From: Paenibacillus profundus
Lineage (GTDB): Bacteria; Bacillota; Bacilli; Paenibacillales; Paenibacillaceae
DNA length: 64,000 bases
Reading direction: 5' to 3'
Assembly: GCF_021369635.1 (NCBI RefSeq)
Contig: NZ_JAJNBZ010000009.1
Location: 73,876-137,875, forward strand
The position numbers were made by a program, and so were the translations under genes. A model generated the notes under the pieces. The model did no database searches and was not told the origin of the DNA. It saw only the letters and a program-made list of their open reading frames with translations. Positions 38,452 to 47,971 of the stretch are shown piece after piece; position 1 is the first letter of the stretch; each line of letters starts with the position of its first letter.

Positions 38452-40606
38452 TCAAACGAACCGCGCCATGCTCTTCGAGGAAATCAACCCGGAGATGCTG
38501 GACCTTCTGACCATCGTAGGCGATGTCAAAGGGATTGACAGTCTAAGTGACGACAAAGTCAAGGAAGTCAACGAGCAATTGCTTGTACGCAGCTTTGACG
38601 AGTTTCTGGACAAATTCTCGCCGAGCGTCTATTCATTCTACAACGCAGCGAACCAGAAAGTGATGTACACCTTGAAAAAGCCGGAAGGCATTGCAGACGA
38701 TTGCGTTTCGGAAATCAAAATCGATCAAAGCAACGATTTTCTGAAAATGCTGTTCACGCTCATCGACACGAAGCGCAGCCAAGGCATTACGAATGTGGAT
38801 TTCAGGTTCGAGAATCTGCTCGACATGATTTCGCCGAAGAAGGTAATGGACGATATCCGCCAGGTGCGGAAGGAGATTCATTACTTGTACAGCCAGCACG
38901 ACAAGCTGGATGACGGCGATCCGAAGAAGCTCGACCTCGGCGATAAGCTGAACACCATGTTCGAGGATGCGAGCAAGAACTATAACAACGTGATGGCGAT
39001 GCTTCCGCTCGCAATCGAAGATATTAAGACACGGCTTCTGCTCGGAGGATCGCGGGAAGAGAATCAGTCCGAAGCGATTCAAATCGGCATGCTCACGATC
39101 GGTGAGGCTGGGGAACTGAAGATTATCGAAGCGCCGAAGAACGAGAACACCGAGCTGATGCTGCTCGATGACAGCAGCGGCACCGGACTCGCTAACGTAT
39201 TTGAGGAAGATTACGAGTCGATTACCGAGACGCCGTCCTCCTACGTGAAGGATCTTGTCGTGCGTACGTTCTGTCCGCTGCCTGTCGTGCAGACGGAGGT
39301 CGATACGGAGACAGAAGTGCAGAACTATAACACCTACTTGGAATTTTACAAGAACGCCAAGGACGATTTTGTTAAAACGGTTAAACCTTTGGTGGAAAAA
39401 ATATTGGGTGTCAGAATGTTCTTCGACCAATACGCGACCAAGAACAAAGGGATGCAGCCATCGCTCCTGATCACGAATGCGAAGCTCGACATGACGGTTA
39501 AGAGCAGCAATATTCCGAGATTGGAAACGTATTTGAACACGGTGAACTCCAAAAATGAGTTCTCTGATACGATCTGGTTCGGCATCGTGCCTTCCGTTGA
39601 GCTCGAGTCTGCTGGCAAGGTGAAGGTCACCCGCGAGCGGTTCCGGGGCAACGGGAAAGTCGTGAAGCAGGACGGTAATACGATGGAATCGCTGACGATG
39701 CTCTTGCAGGTCGTCAAAGATTACAAGGTGCAGGTCTTCTTCAGCTTCGAATCTGGAGAAGAGACGACCTTCAGCAGCATGGCGACCGCAGGTCTCGATA
39801 AGTACATCGACAAGTGCAGCGTCATGGTCCGCAAGGAATACAGCGAATTTGCCATTCCGTGTATCCCGAACTTCACGGTTATTCCGAAGGACAAATCCGG
39901 AGTCATCATTGACAGCCGTATGCTGCAAACCGAACACGGCGTCAAATTGTCACAGGAGAAGGAAGACATTCTGAAGCTGTGGATCGAAGGCGTATACGTG
40001 GGAGCAGCTTACGTTGCCGCTGGGATTGTCGCCGCGTACCAATGTCCTGAATACTTGCGCGAGTCGTTCAAAAATATTAGCAGGGAATACCCGGGCGTGC
40101 GCTTCGATATCGAGGCCAGCGATCATGCATTGCGCGCCGTCACGACGATGGCGAAGGAAATTACCGGATTCACGAACAACATCAAAGATGCGATCAACCG
40201 CAAAAACTTCGGCTTCGTCTTCTCTTCCGAGAATGCGCAGCTGCAGGACAAGGATATTAAGCGGATTACGGTATACAAAGCGAGAAGCATGGCGATGACG
40301 GAGAATGGCTTCGATTCGCTCTACAAGACGCTTGTCAGTACGTACATCGAACGCATTCTCCGCTTCCAGACGGGTGATTTCAAGCATGAGAACATCGTGA
40401 AATTTTTCAGCAACAACCCGAGCAGCCAAAAGAGCAAATGGCTCGGTACACGTGGGTATGTCAACTCCATCATTCAAGACGGGGACGACATGTCCTATAT
40501 AATCGACGACAAGAGCAACCTGTGCCACATTGACCTCGTGTTCAACGGCAACGTGAAGAACCTCGAAGTCATGATTACGAAAGGCACGACGCCAGTCAAA
40601 GCATGA
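38438..40606 (+). CDS. Large sheath-like protein of the contractile system (TssC-like, tentative)
   Basis: 722 residues from ATG 38438 (the frame is open from GTG 38390). I see no membrane or signal segment. The C-terminal ~350 residues resemble contractile sheath subunits in layout: a TVIPKDKSGVIIDSRM strand, a hydrophobic helix VGAAYVAAGIVAAYQCPEYL, INRKNFGFVFSSENAQLQDK, and a TssC-like end with RFQTGDFKHENIVKFF and NVKNLEVMIT. The N-terminal part could be a fused small sheath subunit or an additional domain. Position directly before the tube-like gene is the standard sheath-tube order. The family assignment is inference and needs structural comparison. Confidence 0.55.
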   Translation: MDIINQTNRAMLFEEINPEMLDLLTIVGDVKGIDSLSDDKVKEVNEQLLVRSFDEFLDKFSPSVYSFYNAANQKVMYTLKKPEGIADDCVSEIKIDQSNDFLKMLFTLIDTKRSQGITNVDFRFENLLDMISPKKVMDDIRQVRKEIHYLYSQHDKLDDGDPKKLDLGDKLNTMFEDASKNYNNVMAMLPLAIEDIKTRLLLGGSREENQSEAIQIGMLTIGEAGELKIIEAPKNENTELMLLDDSSGTGLANVFEEDYESITETPSSYVKDLVVRTFCPLPVVQTEVDTETEVQNYNTYLEFYKNAKDDFVKTVKPLVEKILGVRMFFDQYATKNKGMQPSLLITNAKLDMTVKSSNIPRLETYLNTVNSKNEFSDTIWFGIVPSVELESAGKVKVTRERFRGNGKVVKQDGNTMESLTMLLQVVKDYKVQVFFSFESGEETTFSSMATAGLDKYIDKCSVMVRKEYSEFAIPCIPNFTVIPKDKSGVIIDSRMLQTEHGVKLSQEKEDILKLWIEGVYVGAAYVAAGIVAAYQCPEYLRESFKNISREYPGVRFDIEASDHALRAVTTMAKEITGFTNNIKDAINRKNFGFVFSSENAQLQDKDIKRITVYKARSMAMTENGFDSLYKTLVSTYIERILRFQTGDFKHENIVKFFSNNPSSQKSKWLGTRGYVNSIIQDGDDMSYIIDDKSNLCHIDLVFNGNVKNLEVMITKGTTPVKA

Positions 40607-40725
40607 CCGGCATATGGAAACGTGTGTTAGAGGTGTGCTTATCCAAGCTCACCTTCAAACATAAATCCCGAAAGCGGTCTGTGCTTTCGGAACCTATTTC
40701 AACCCAATTCAAGGAGGTTTTATTC

Positions 40726-41151
40726 ATGGGATTCATTCTCAGAGTAGAAGGTGCAGAAACAATCGAACTCGGTATGGACAACATTCAACAAGTAGTCTAT
40801 GACACCGACACGCCGAACGATTCCAACGCGAGATCGACAGACGTAGGTGCGACGATGCGCATTTCCGGCAAAATCATCACGGCAACCGATGGCGACAACG
40901 CCGACGATACGAAGAAGCTGGCGTTGTGGTCTCTCGTTCCGGCTGAGAAGTCGGACTGCTACCGTAAAGTGACGCTGGAAGTTATCGCGGCGGATCAGGT
41001 AGTGCGCAAGGTGTACTTCCCGAACGCATTTGTAGTGGACTACACCGAGACTTACGGCGACACAGAAGGGGTCGGTACGTTCAGCCTCTACATCAAACAG
41101 AAGAAGGACAAAACCGAACACGCTACGATTGACGGCGGTTATCCTGCTTAA
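40726..41151 (+). CDS. Tube protein-like (Hcp-like)
   Basis: 141 residues from ATG 40726 with AAGGAGG 8 bases upstream. An all-beta protein with features of Hcp/phage tail-tube proteins: GAETIELGMDNIQQVVYDT, a long variable loop, then VVRKVYFPNAFVVDYTETYG and GVGTFSLYIKQKKDK, where the conserved last strands of the barrel are expected. Size fits single-domain tube subunits. It follows the sheath-like gene after 119 bases and is itself followed by a strong hairpin, so it can be expressed in excess over downstream genes. Confidence 0.65.
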   Translation: MGFILRVEGAETIELGMDNIQQVVYDTDTPNDSNARSTDVGATMRISGKIITATDGDNADDTKKLALWSLVPAEKSDCYRKVTLEVIAADQVVRKVYFPNAFVVDYTETYGDTEGVGTFSLYIKQKKDKTEHATIDGGYPA

Positions 41152-41191
41152 TAAGGATACGGCGTGTACTCGTTACTAGTATCGGACAACA

Positions 41192-41225
41192 AATTTTAAG
41201 AGGCTTCTAGCCTCTTAAAATTTTA
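41192..41225 (+). terminator. Hairpin/terminator after the tube gene
   Basis: Perfect 12-bp stem TTTTAAGAGGCT / AGCCTCTTAAAA with a 3-base loop, then TTTTAT. Genes downstream are in the same direction with no strong promoter seen, so it probably works as a partial terminator. Confidence 0.82.
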
Positions 41226-41252
41226 TCCTAATGAATGGCGAGGATGAGGCGG

Positions 41253-41720
41253 ATGGTTAACTATTACGACCTGTTGGGCGTACGGCGGGATGCGGCGCCG
41301 GAGGAACTGAAGAAGGCATACCGGCGGCTCGCCAAGCAGCACCATCCCGATGTGAACGGCGGCAGTCCCGAAGCGGAGCAGCGGTTCAAGCAGATTCATG
41401 AGGCGTATGCCGTGTTGCAGGATGAGGCCTCGAGGAAAGCCTACGATGACCGGTTGGACGGAAAGAAGCAAGGACAAGGTCCCGGCCGGGAACGTGGCGC
41501 TCAGTCGGAAGGACAGCGGGCGGACAGAGGAGAAGCGGCAGCACAGGGAGCACGGGCGAATTTCGATCCGCGGAACGTGGAGGCTGACTTTGCGCGGTTC
41601 TTCGGCTTCGATCCGAAGACGAAGCGGCCGTCAGGCAATAAGGATGGCGGCAAGGGAGCAGCCAATCCGATCGATACGTCGGATCTGTTTCAACGATATT
41701 TTGGAATGAAGAAGAAATAA
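41253..41720 (+). CDS. J-domain protein
   Basis: 155 residues from ATG 41253 (ATG 41235 lacks a site). Residues 1-65 are a J-domain with [20 protein letters not shown] and the essential HPD in [10 protein letters not shown]. The rest is polar, Gly/Gln/Arg-rich, with a short conserved-looking C-terminus ([27 protein letters not shown]). It lacks the zinc-finger and substrate domains of DnaJ. An Hsp70-like ATPase is encoded in the same locus at 47972, so this is likely its dedicated partner. Confidence 0.9.
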   Translation: MVNYYDLLGVRRDAAPEELKKAYRRLAKQHHPDVNGGSPEAEQRFKQIHEAYAVLQDEASRKAYDDRLDGKKQGQGPGRERGAQSEGQRADRGEAAAQGARANFDPRNVEADFARFFGFDPKTKRPSGNKDGGKGAANPIDTSDLFQRYFGMKKK

Positions 41721-41935
41721 CGGCGAGGGATTACTAGTGTGCTCTTTATTTTAAAAACGGGTATGCTTCATGATCAAAAGGGCACTTTGGAACAACCTTT
41801 GTAAGGTGGAGTGATGTGTGATGCATGAGACATCATTCTGCTCATGTTCGGGGCCTTTTTTTCGTTGTTATGGCCGATACGTATTGATTTTGCACGGGCC
41901 CCTGAGGGCTCATTGGAGTAACGGAGGAATGGAAC

Positions 41936-42517
41936 GTGAGGAATGAAGCGGGTACTGAGCAAGCAAAGCGTCACCCGTACCAGCAGGAAAGGTCCGGTTG
42001 GATTATCGTCATTGATTTGTTGATTGCCGTCATTGCGGCGGCCGCACTGTTCTATGTGTATGTGTGGAATATAGACCCTGTCTTGAAGGTGACGGTCGGT
42101 GTCCTGCTGGCGGCAGCCGTGGTGATATATGCCGTTCGGCGCGTCCGAAGCCGCACACTCCTACAGGAAGAAGGCGCAACCATTGCCAAGCTTGTCCTTC
42201 TGAACGAAGAGGGGGAGAGCGTAAAGGAATGGTACATCCATGGGGAAACATCCTTGCTCATCGGCAAGAACTCTGCGCAAAGCGAGGTTGACATAGATTT
42301 GTCCGATTCGGAATACGCGTCGCTCATCAGCAAGCATCACGCGGTAATGAACTATGCTTCGGGGAATTGGTTCGTCGAGGATCTGGATTCCCACAATGGC
42401 GTCGGCATACGCCAAGCCGGCAGCAGAACGGCAAGCCGGTTGGAGGTGGAAGAGCCTTACCGGATTGAATCCGGGGATATCATCTGCATTGCCAACACGC
42501 GGATATTAGCGAAATAG
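41936..42517 (+). CDS. Membrane-anchored FHA-domain protein
   Basis: 193 residues from GTG 41936 with GGAGG 8 bases upstream. Two hydrophobic segments (about residues 22-43 and 48-65) are followed by a C-terminal FHA domain: LLIGKNS, then SLISKHHAVM and DLDSHNGVGI give the Gly, Ser-x-x-His and Asn-Gly landmarks of phosphothreonine binding. The FHA should face the cytoplasm and recruit partners phosphorylated by the locus kinase. Comparable to Fha1 in T6SS (inference). Confidence 0.9.
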   Translation: MRNEAGTEQAKRHPYQQERSGWIIVIDLLIAVIAAAALFYVYVWNIDPVLKVTVGVLLAAAVVIYAVRRVRSRTLLQEEGATIAKLVLLNEEGESVKEWYIHGETSLLIGKNSAQSEVDIDLSDSEYASLISKHHAVMNYASGNWFVEDLDSHNGVGIRQAGSRTASRLEVEEPYRIESGDIICIANTRILAK

Positions 42518-42563
42518 CACCACCCATTCAAGCATCGATCAAAGTAACGGAGGAATGAACAGG

Positions 42564-43085
42564 ATGAGTCTGACAAGATGCGCAAACGGACACATGTTCA
42601 GCACAAGAAAACATGGCAGCATATGCCCTTATTGCAGCATTTCGGTGGAACAAGCGCCGAGCGGTGACGTGAAGAAGCCGGCGCGGGCGGAAGAAGAAGA
42701 GAAGACGATGCCTTATTTGGGCGAGACGACTGGCATCGAGCCGGTAACCGGATGGCTCGTCTGCATCGAAGGACCGCAGCTCGGTCAGGATTATCGGATT
42801 ATGGCGGAGAAAAACTTTATTGGCCGCTCCGAAGAAATGCACATTCGCATCCTTGGGGACAATGCCATTTCGCGGCGGAACCATGCGGTCATCGTCTATG
42901 ACCCGAAGAAGCGCAACTTCTACCTCCTGCCAGGGGATGCGTCGGGTCTTGCCTACCACAACAACGAGGCCGTCTATTCGCCAGTAGAGCTGGCCGCCTA
43001 TGACGTCATACAGCTCGGCCGCAGCAAGTTCATCTTTATTGCGCTCTGCGGCGTCCATTTTGAATGGAATAACGATATGGGTTAG
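42564..43085 (+). CDS. Zinc-ribbon FHA-domain protein
   Basis: 173 residues from ATG 42564 (GGAGG 10 bases upstream; the ATG at 42555 is too close). N-terminal CANGHMF...CPYC is a probable zinc ribbon; an acidic linker leads to an FHA domain with NFIGRSEE, ISRRNHAVIVYD and the final strands. The Asn-Gly turn is replaced by GLAYHNN. Soluble, in contrast to the membrane FHA protein upstream. Likely a phospho-dependent adaptor. Confidence 0.88.
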   Translation: MSLTRCANGHMFSTRKHGSICPYCSISVEQAPSGDVKKPARAEEEEKTMPYLGETTGIEPVTGWLVCIEGPQLGQDYRIMAEKNFIGRSEEMHIRILGDNAISRRNHAVIVYDPKKRNFYLLPGDASGLAYHNNEAVYSPVELAAYDVIQLGRSKFIFIALCGVHFEWNNDMG

Positions 43086-43087
43086 GG

Positions 43088-43945
43088 ATGATGACCACGA
43101 TGGAAGTACAGGATTGGGTGCCGTATTTGATCGTGCTGGGTTCCGTTGCAGCGATCCTGCTGCTGTTCGGGGCACGGCGCCGCCTGATGACGGAAGCGGC
43201 AAGCAGCGAGCCAGCGGGCATACCGATTGGGAACGGCCAGACCATCGGTGCCCGGGAGGAGCAGGATGATTATTTCTCCAGCGTCACCACTGTGCACGGT
43301 ACGGCGGCCGTGTTGGCAGATGGCATCAGCGGCCTTGCGCACGGCAGAATGGCGAGCACGCTTGCCGTGACGGTATTCATCCGCGAATTCTTGAAGCTGG
43401 AAGACATCCGGGATGTCCAGCACTATTTCACAAAGGCGGCCAAGGTGAGCAATACGGAAATTTTGCGGAATTTGAAGGGGGCAACTGGAGGAACGACGCT
43501 TGTGGCTGCCGTCATTGCGGACGATCGTCTACACTGGGGAGCCGTGGGCGACAGCATCATTATGGTGTTCCGGAACGGGGAGTTCATCCGGATGAACGAG
43601 AAGCACACTTTGGAGTCGGTGCTGCAGGAACGGTATTTAACGGGAGAGATGACGCGGGAGGAAGCGTTGGAGCACCCGATGAAGAGGCGGCTCATCAATT
43701 ACTTGGGCTACGAGAACTTCAAAAGTATCGAAATCGGGAGCGATCCCTTTGAGCTGCAGCCGGGAGACCGGGTCATCCTGTGCAGCGACGGAGTATACAA
43801 TACGCTGACGGAAGTGGAAATGGAGCATATTTTGTCCAAGCCGCTCCCGCCCCACGATGCCGCCGAGGAGATCATCGAAGCGATCGAACAGAAGAGATTG
43901 GCGAATCAGGATAACGCGACCGTTATCATTGTGGACAACGTCTGA
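43088..43945 (+). CDS. Membrane-anchored PP2C phosphatase (apparently active)
   Basis: 285 residues. One N-terminal hydrophobic segment (about residues 12-29, LIVLGSVAAILLLFG) anchors a PP2C domain. Metal-ligand motifs are intact: QDDYF, VLADGISG, GDSIIMVF, LCSDGVYN and a final QDNATVIIV. It should remove phosphates from Ser/Thr sites placed by the locus kinase, as PppA does for T6SS. Starts 2 bases after the previous stop; ribosome site weak (GGG), suggesting coupling. Confidence 0.92.
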   Translation: MMTTMEVQDWVPYLIVLGSVAAILLLFGARRRLMTEAASSEPAGIPIGNGQTIGAREEQDDYFSSVTTVHGTAAVLADGISGLAHGRMASTLAVTVFIREFLKLEDIRDVQHYFTKAAKVSNTEILRNLKGATGGTTLVAAVIADDRLHWGAVGDSIIMVFRNGEFIRMNEKHTLESVLQERYLTGEMTREEALEHPMKRRLINYLGYENFKSIEIGSDPFELQPGDRVILCSDGVYNTLTEVEMEHILSKPLPPHDAAEEIIEAIEQKRLANQDNATVIIVDNV

Positions 43946-44019
43946 AGCGGCTGTTCCTGGCTTCGGGGGATTTCCATGAATGAGCGTGCATGCGGATAAC
44001 AGGAGAAGCGGGGGTACGA

Positions 44020-45888
44020 ATGAGAAAGGAGAACAGCGAATTCAAGACCAGCTTCGTCTCAGAAGCCGGTTCTTTTCTACATAATAAGGACTATTTTGCT
44101 TACGTTGAGCTTGATGATATGGCTTGCTGGGTTATCGCTGACGGCTTGGATGCGGACCGGGAAGCGGACAGCGCCGAGATGGTCGTCAAGAGCATCCTCA
44201 GGCGATTCACTGAGAAGCCGACGATGTCTCCACTGCGGCTGAAGCAATATATGCAGGAGGCGCACGAATGGTTGAAGGTGGAGAGCCGGAGAGTACGGCT
44301 CAAGGCGAGCTTGATACTGGTCGTGACCGACTATGCGAAGATCGTCTGGGCGGTGGCGGGTAATGCTCGGCTGTATCATTTCCGCGGCGGGCGTCTGTTC
44401 GCGCGCAGCAAAGATCAGAGTCTGGCGCAGATGATGGCGGATGCCGGGGAAATCTCGGAAGAAGCAATGGAAGTTCATGAAGAGCGTCACAACCTGATCC
44501 ACTATATGGGTCAGCCCGATGGCTTCGAGCCGTTCGTCTCCAAGAAGGTTCCGCTCTCCGAGGGCGATGCCCTGCTGCTCTGCACGCCGGGGCTGTGGGA
44601 GGACGTCAACGGCACGGAAATGATCGATGCGCTCGCGGAAGCGAAGGAGCCGGAGGATTTCACCGATACGCTGGAGGACGTGCTGCTTAGCAAGCAACGG
44701 AGAACGGTGCACAATTATACCGCCGTCGCCGTGTATGCGAACAAGGTGTTCAAGGAAGATCCGAAGCGGAAATGGCGGCTGCTGAAGAAGTGGCTGCTGG
44801 CGCTGATCGTGCTGCTCATTGCGGGAGGAGGCGCGACCTTCTTCTTCGTGAAGGAGGCCGCGCGCAAGGCGGAGAACGCAGCGAACATGCTCGAATTCTC
44901 GCAGAATGCGGACATGTACATGAAGGACGGCGATTATCCGAAGGCCGTCAAGGAATACAGCGAAGCGCGCAATATGGCCATCCGGCTGAAGGATCGGATT
45001 CATCGCGATATGTTCGGCAAAAGGCAGCGCTTGATGCAGCTTATGGTGGACGGGGATGGCTTCTTTAAGGAAGGCGACTTCGCCAAGGCGCTGGACAAAT
45101 ATGGGAAGGCGCAGGAGGAAGCGAAGCCGTACAAGGAGTTCAATCATAAGGAGCTGGAGGACAAGATGGATCGCTCCCTCACGTACATGCAGATTATGAG
45201 CTGGGTGCAGGAGGGGGACATGAAGTTCGAAAGTCAGGATTACGTCGGCGCCCGCAGCTCTTACCAGAAGGCGCGTAAGGCGGCTATCGAGGAAGGCTAT
45301 GCGGACGGCGAGAAGGATATTCGCGCGAAGCTCGATGCAGCGGAGGACAAGGTCTCCGGGCTGAAGAAGGAGAAGCGGCTGTTGGAAGGCGACAAGTACG
45401 AGAAGAAGGGCGATCAGCAGTTTGCCGCGCAGGATTATGTAGGAGCTATTGACGCTTACTCTGCCGCCCAGCAGATCTATCAAGAAATCGACATGCTGGA
45501 ACGGGTGCTGGGCATGGAGCGGAAGATTGACAAGGCGGTCGATAAGCTCAATCCTGTGCAGCCACCGGGTCAACCGGCTGCTGGCTTGGATGGTGGTGGA
45601 GCCGCTGCAGCCGGTAACGCCGCTGGTGGTCCGGTATCGGGCGCCGGGCAAGCGCAGCCCGCAGCGGGCGGTTCCAGCTCTGGCACTGCTGGCGCAGGAC
45701 AAGCCTCTGGCAACGGAGGAGGAGCGGGAGATGGAGCCGGGAGTGCCAAGCAGTCGTCTGCTGGCGGGTCATCCTCGGGCTCCTCGGGCTCCTTCGGCTC
45801 CGCCGCCGGGGCGACTTCTGCGGACGTCGGAGGTGCGGCCTCTGCTGTGGAAGTGGAGGCGGCGGATGGCAAAGACAGCGGGGAATAA
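44020..45888 (+). CDS. PP2C-like pseudophosphatase fused to membrane segment and TPR-like repeats
   Basis: 622 residues from ATG 44020 (ATG 43990 possible). Residues ~1-245 follow the PP2C fold, but the metal-binding motifs are changed: GDSR becomes GNAR, the SDG strand becomes CTPGLWED and the final DN becomes VHNYT; only the first IADGL Asp remains. A hydrophobic segment (WLLALIVLLIAGGGATFFFV) follows. Residues ~290-510 are TPR-like helical pairs (DGDYPKAVKEYSEARN, EGDFAKALDKYGKAQEE, SQDYVGARSSYQKARK, AQDYVGAIDAYSAAQQ). The last ~110 residues are Gly/Ala/Ser-rich and probably disordered. Likely a membrane scaffold that senses phospho-state without catalysis. Confidence 0.85.
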   Translation: MRKENSEFKTSFVSEAGSFLHNKDYFAYVELDDMACWVIADGLDADREADSAEMVVKSILRRFTEKPTMSPLRLKQYMQEAHEWLKVESRRVRLKASLILVVTDYAKIVWAVAGNARLYHFRGGRLFARSKDQSLAQMMADAGEISEEAMEVHEERHNLIHYMGQPDGFEPFVSKKVPLSEGDALLLCTPGLWEDVNGTEMIDALAEAKEPEDFTDTLEDVLLSKQRRTVHNYTAVAVYANKVFKEDPKRKWRLLKKWLLALIVLLIAGGGATFFFVKEAARKAENAANMLEFSQNADMYMKDGDYPKAVKEYSEARNMAIRLKDRIHRDMFGKRQRLMQLMVDGDGFFKEGDFAKALDKYGKAQEEAKPYKEFNHKELEDKMDRSLTYMQIMSWVQEGDMKFESQDYVGARSSYQKARKAAIEEGYADGEKDIRAKLDAAEDKVSGLKKEKRLLEGDKYEKKGDQQFAAQDYVGAIDAYSAAQQIYQEIDMLERVLGMERKIDKAVDKLNPVQPPGQPAAGLDGGGAAAAGNAAGGPVSGAGQAQPAAGGSSSGTAGAGQASGNGGGAGDGAGSAKQSSAGGSSSGSSGSFGSAAGATSADVGGAASAVEVEAADGKDSGE

Positions 45889-45917
45889 CCGCAGAAGGAG
45901 GGAACTCGTCAATCGCC

Positions 45918-47204
45918 ATGAAGGACATCGTACACGATCGGTTAAGCAAGATGGAGGATCTCGAGCAGCGTAAGCTGCTGAAGCAGTTGATGACCGGATT
46001 GTTCTTGAATCTGGTGGAATATCAGGAAGAGATGAACCGGAATATGGAGCGCAAGGTGTTCGACGAGGTGGAGGACGGCGAGGACAAGCATGACATCTTC
46101 GTCTCGATGTGCCGCCGTGACGACCTGGACCCGATTCACGACTTTCTGCACCCGATGCTGCCGGAAGATGCGGCGCGGAAGCACATCGATATGAGCAGCC
46201 TAGTGGCACATGTCCAACGGCAGGAGGAAGCGCTGCTGTTTACGCTGTTTTTGCAATGTGATTTCGCGGCGCTGCGAGATCTGTTGGCTGGAAAGAGAAC
46301 GTTCCGTGGGGAAATGAAGACGTCCGGAGGCAGCTGCGCCATTCAGGTGCGGCTGTCGCAAAGCCGGCTATACATCAATGAGATTGAAAAGCTATACCAT
46401 GTATTTCAGCAAAATAGCATTCCATGGAAAACGGTCAATCATCCGTATGCGCACAAGTTTTTCGACGTTCTGCTCACGGACTGCGAGGATACGCTGCGGG
46501 AAGAAGACGAGATTTACGAGATTACGGTCGATCTGGAGGAATTCGAGCCGCATAAGCGGGTCGATGTCGTTCCGCTCTGGAACATTGAACAGCTCGCCAT
46601 CAAAAACAGCGGATTCCCGGTTCCCGCATCCGACCGCGTCAACTTCGAGCATGTGCTGTCGCTGCACAAGACGGGCAGCGAGCATGGCTATCTCGTGGAA
46701 GGCAATGAAGACAACATTCGCTACATCAAGCGCACGCGGGACGAGCTGACGATTGTCTCGCCGCAGGAGCGGGCGGGCGTGTGGAATGTTCTGAAAATTT
46801 CACAACCGGTCGCTTCACGCATCGGCAGCCTTGAATACGAGCTGGTCTCCAATCGGAGAACGGACGGCTTTATTGGCAAGTATGCGCGCAGGCAAGCGCA
46901 GATCGTGCGGGCCAAGGGTGAAATCCTGCGGATCGTGCACTCCTTCGATGCTGCCCGCATGCTCCAGCTGGAGCATGTGGATATCAGGGAACGGGTGGGC
47001 GGAACAGAGCAGACGTACGAGATGAACCCGTTCATTAGTGACAATGTGCGTACAGAACGAGACAAGAAAGTGATGCGGCTCGGCTTCCGGGCGCTGAATG
47101 CGGTAGAAGGCGAGCAATTCATACTGCATGACCTGATGAGCTTTCTCGTGTCCGAAGTGCAGATGTACTTTCCGGAATACAAGTGCGAAGGGGAATGGGC
47201 GTGA
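45918..47204 (+). CDS. Unknown contractile-locus protein A (candidate baseplate component)
   Basis: 428 residues, soluble, no recognised domain. Mixed alpha/beta with a long helical N-terminus (LLKQLMTGLFLNLVEYQEEM) and a C-terminal conserved-looking NPFISDNVRTERDKK / RALNAVEGEQF. The downstream start overlaps its stop (GTGA), so the two products are probably made in fixed ratio and bind each other. By position between the regulators and the spike it could be a baseplate or assembly factor; nothing in the sequence proves this. Confidence 0.8.
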   Translation: MKDIVHDRLSKMEDLEQRKLLKQLMTGLFLNLVEYQEEMNRNMERKVFDEVEDGEDKHDIFVSMCRRDDLDPIHDFLHPMLPEDAARKHIDMSSLVAHVQRQEEALLFTLFLQCDFAALRDLLAGKRTFRGEMKTSGGSCAIQVRLSQSRLYINEIEKLYHVFQQNSIPWKTVNHPYAHKFFDVLLTDCEDTLREEDEIYEITVDLEEFEPHKRVDVVPLWNIEQLAIKNSGFPVPASDRVNFEHVLSLHKTGSEHGYLVEGNEDNIRYIKRTRDELTIVSPQERAGVWNVLKISQPVASRIGSLEYELVSNRRTDGFIGKYARRQAQIVRAKGEILRIVHSFDAARMLQLEHVDIRERVGGTEQTYEMNPFISDNVRTERDKKVMRLGFRALNAVEGEQFILHDLMSFLVSEVQMYFPEYKCEGEWA

Positions 47205-47890
47205 ATTATATATGGGATCTGGTCATCAAGGCGGAGCAATCCGGTCTGAACGTGAACAATATCCGGTTCGCTCCCGCCAAAGTGTATTCGCCCTATATGG
47301 AGCTAAGCTTGGAGGACCTCAACGCACGGACGGTCGAGCAGCAGGTCGAGGTCAACCCGTATTATCGGTTCTATGACCTGTTCAAGGACATGTTCGATAT
47401 TAACAACGAAGAGGATGTGGAGCTGCGGAACACGCTGTTCGACATCGTGCTGCACTTCCTGACGGGCATCGACCGTGTCCAGGGCATGAACAGACGGGAA
47501 TATTATATCAAGTTCGTGCTGCGTGACATGGAGGAGGGCCGATTCGGCGCTCGCGTTAGCGAGGGCATCAAGCTGTTCGATCGCGAGGAGCGGGAGGCTA
47601 TCGCCGGCAATGTGCTGCGTCTGTACGAAACGGGCGAGGCGGTGTACCTGCTCAAGGATACGCTGCGGGACATATTCCGGCGCTCGACGATTTATGCGAA
47701 CTGCGAAGACAAGGATGAGCTGCTGTTCTATGTCGGACAGGAGGAGACCGATACGGCTCGGGCCAAGCTCGAATTGATTAAGGAGCTGTTCCTGCCGGCG
47801 CGGTTCCATACGGAAGTGTATTGGCGAGACCATTTCGGCATCATCGATGTGGATGACACGATGCGATTGGGCGGCATTTCGCTCTATTAA
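47201..47890 (+). CDS. Unknown contractile-locus protein B (candidate baseplate component)
   Basis: 229 residues from GTG 47201, chosen for the GAAGGGGA site and the GTGA overlap with the previous stop. Mostly helical and acidic. The C-terminus, HFGIIDVDDTMRLGGISLY, places a short LG-containing motif at the very end, which reminded me of TssG-type wedge proteins, but this is a weak resemblance. No catalytic motif or membrane segment. Confidence 0.8.
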   Translation: MNYIWDLVIKAEQSGLNVNNIRFAPAKVYSPYMELSLEDLNARTVEQQVEVNPYYRFYDLFKDMFDINNEEDVELRNTLFDIVLHFLTGIDRVQGMNRREYYIKFVLRDMEEGRFGARVSEGIKLFDREEREAIAGNVLRLYETGEAVYLLKDTLRDIFRRSTIYANCEDKDELLFYVGQEETDTARAKLELIKELFLPARFHTEVYWRDHFGIIDVDDTMRLGGISLY

Positions 47891-47971
47891 GCGTGGTCAA
47901 AAAGCGAAGTGCGGACAAAAAGTGAACCGTTCAGCACAGCAGCCTCTTGAAGCGAGGCTGGGAGGGGGGCA

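Noticed and set aside
38633-39937. 434-codon open frame on the minus strand
   Set aside because: Antisense shadow of the sheath-like gene; Arg/His/Leu-rich with no domain pattern.
44077-45702. 541-codon open frame on the minus strand
   Set aside because: It lies fully inside the pseudophosphatase/TPR gene, has no ribosome site and no recognisable domain; its length follows from the biased composition of the real gene.
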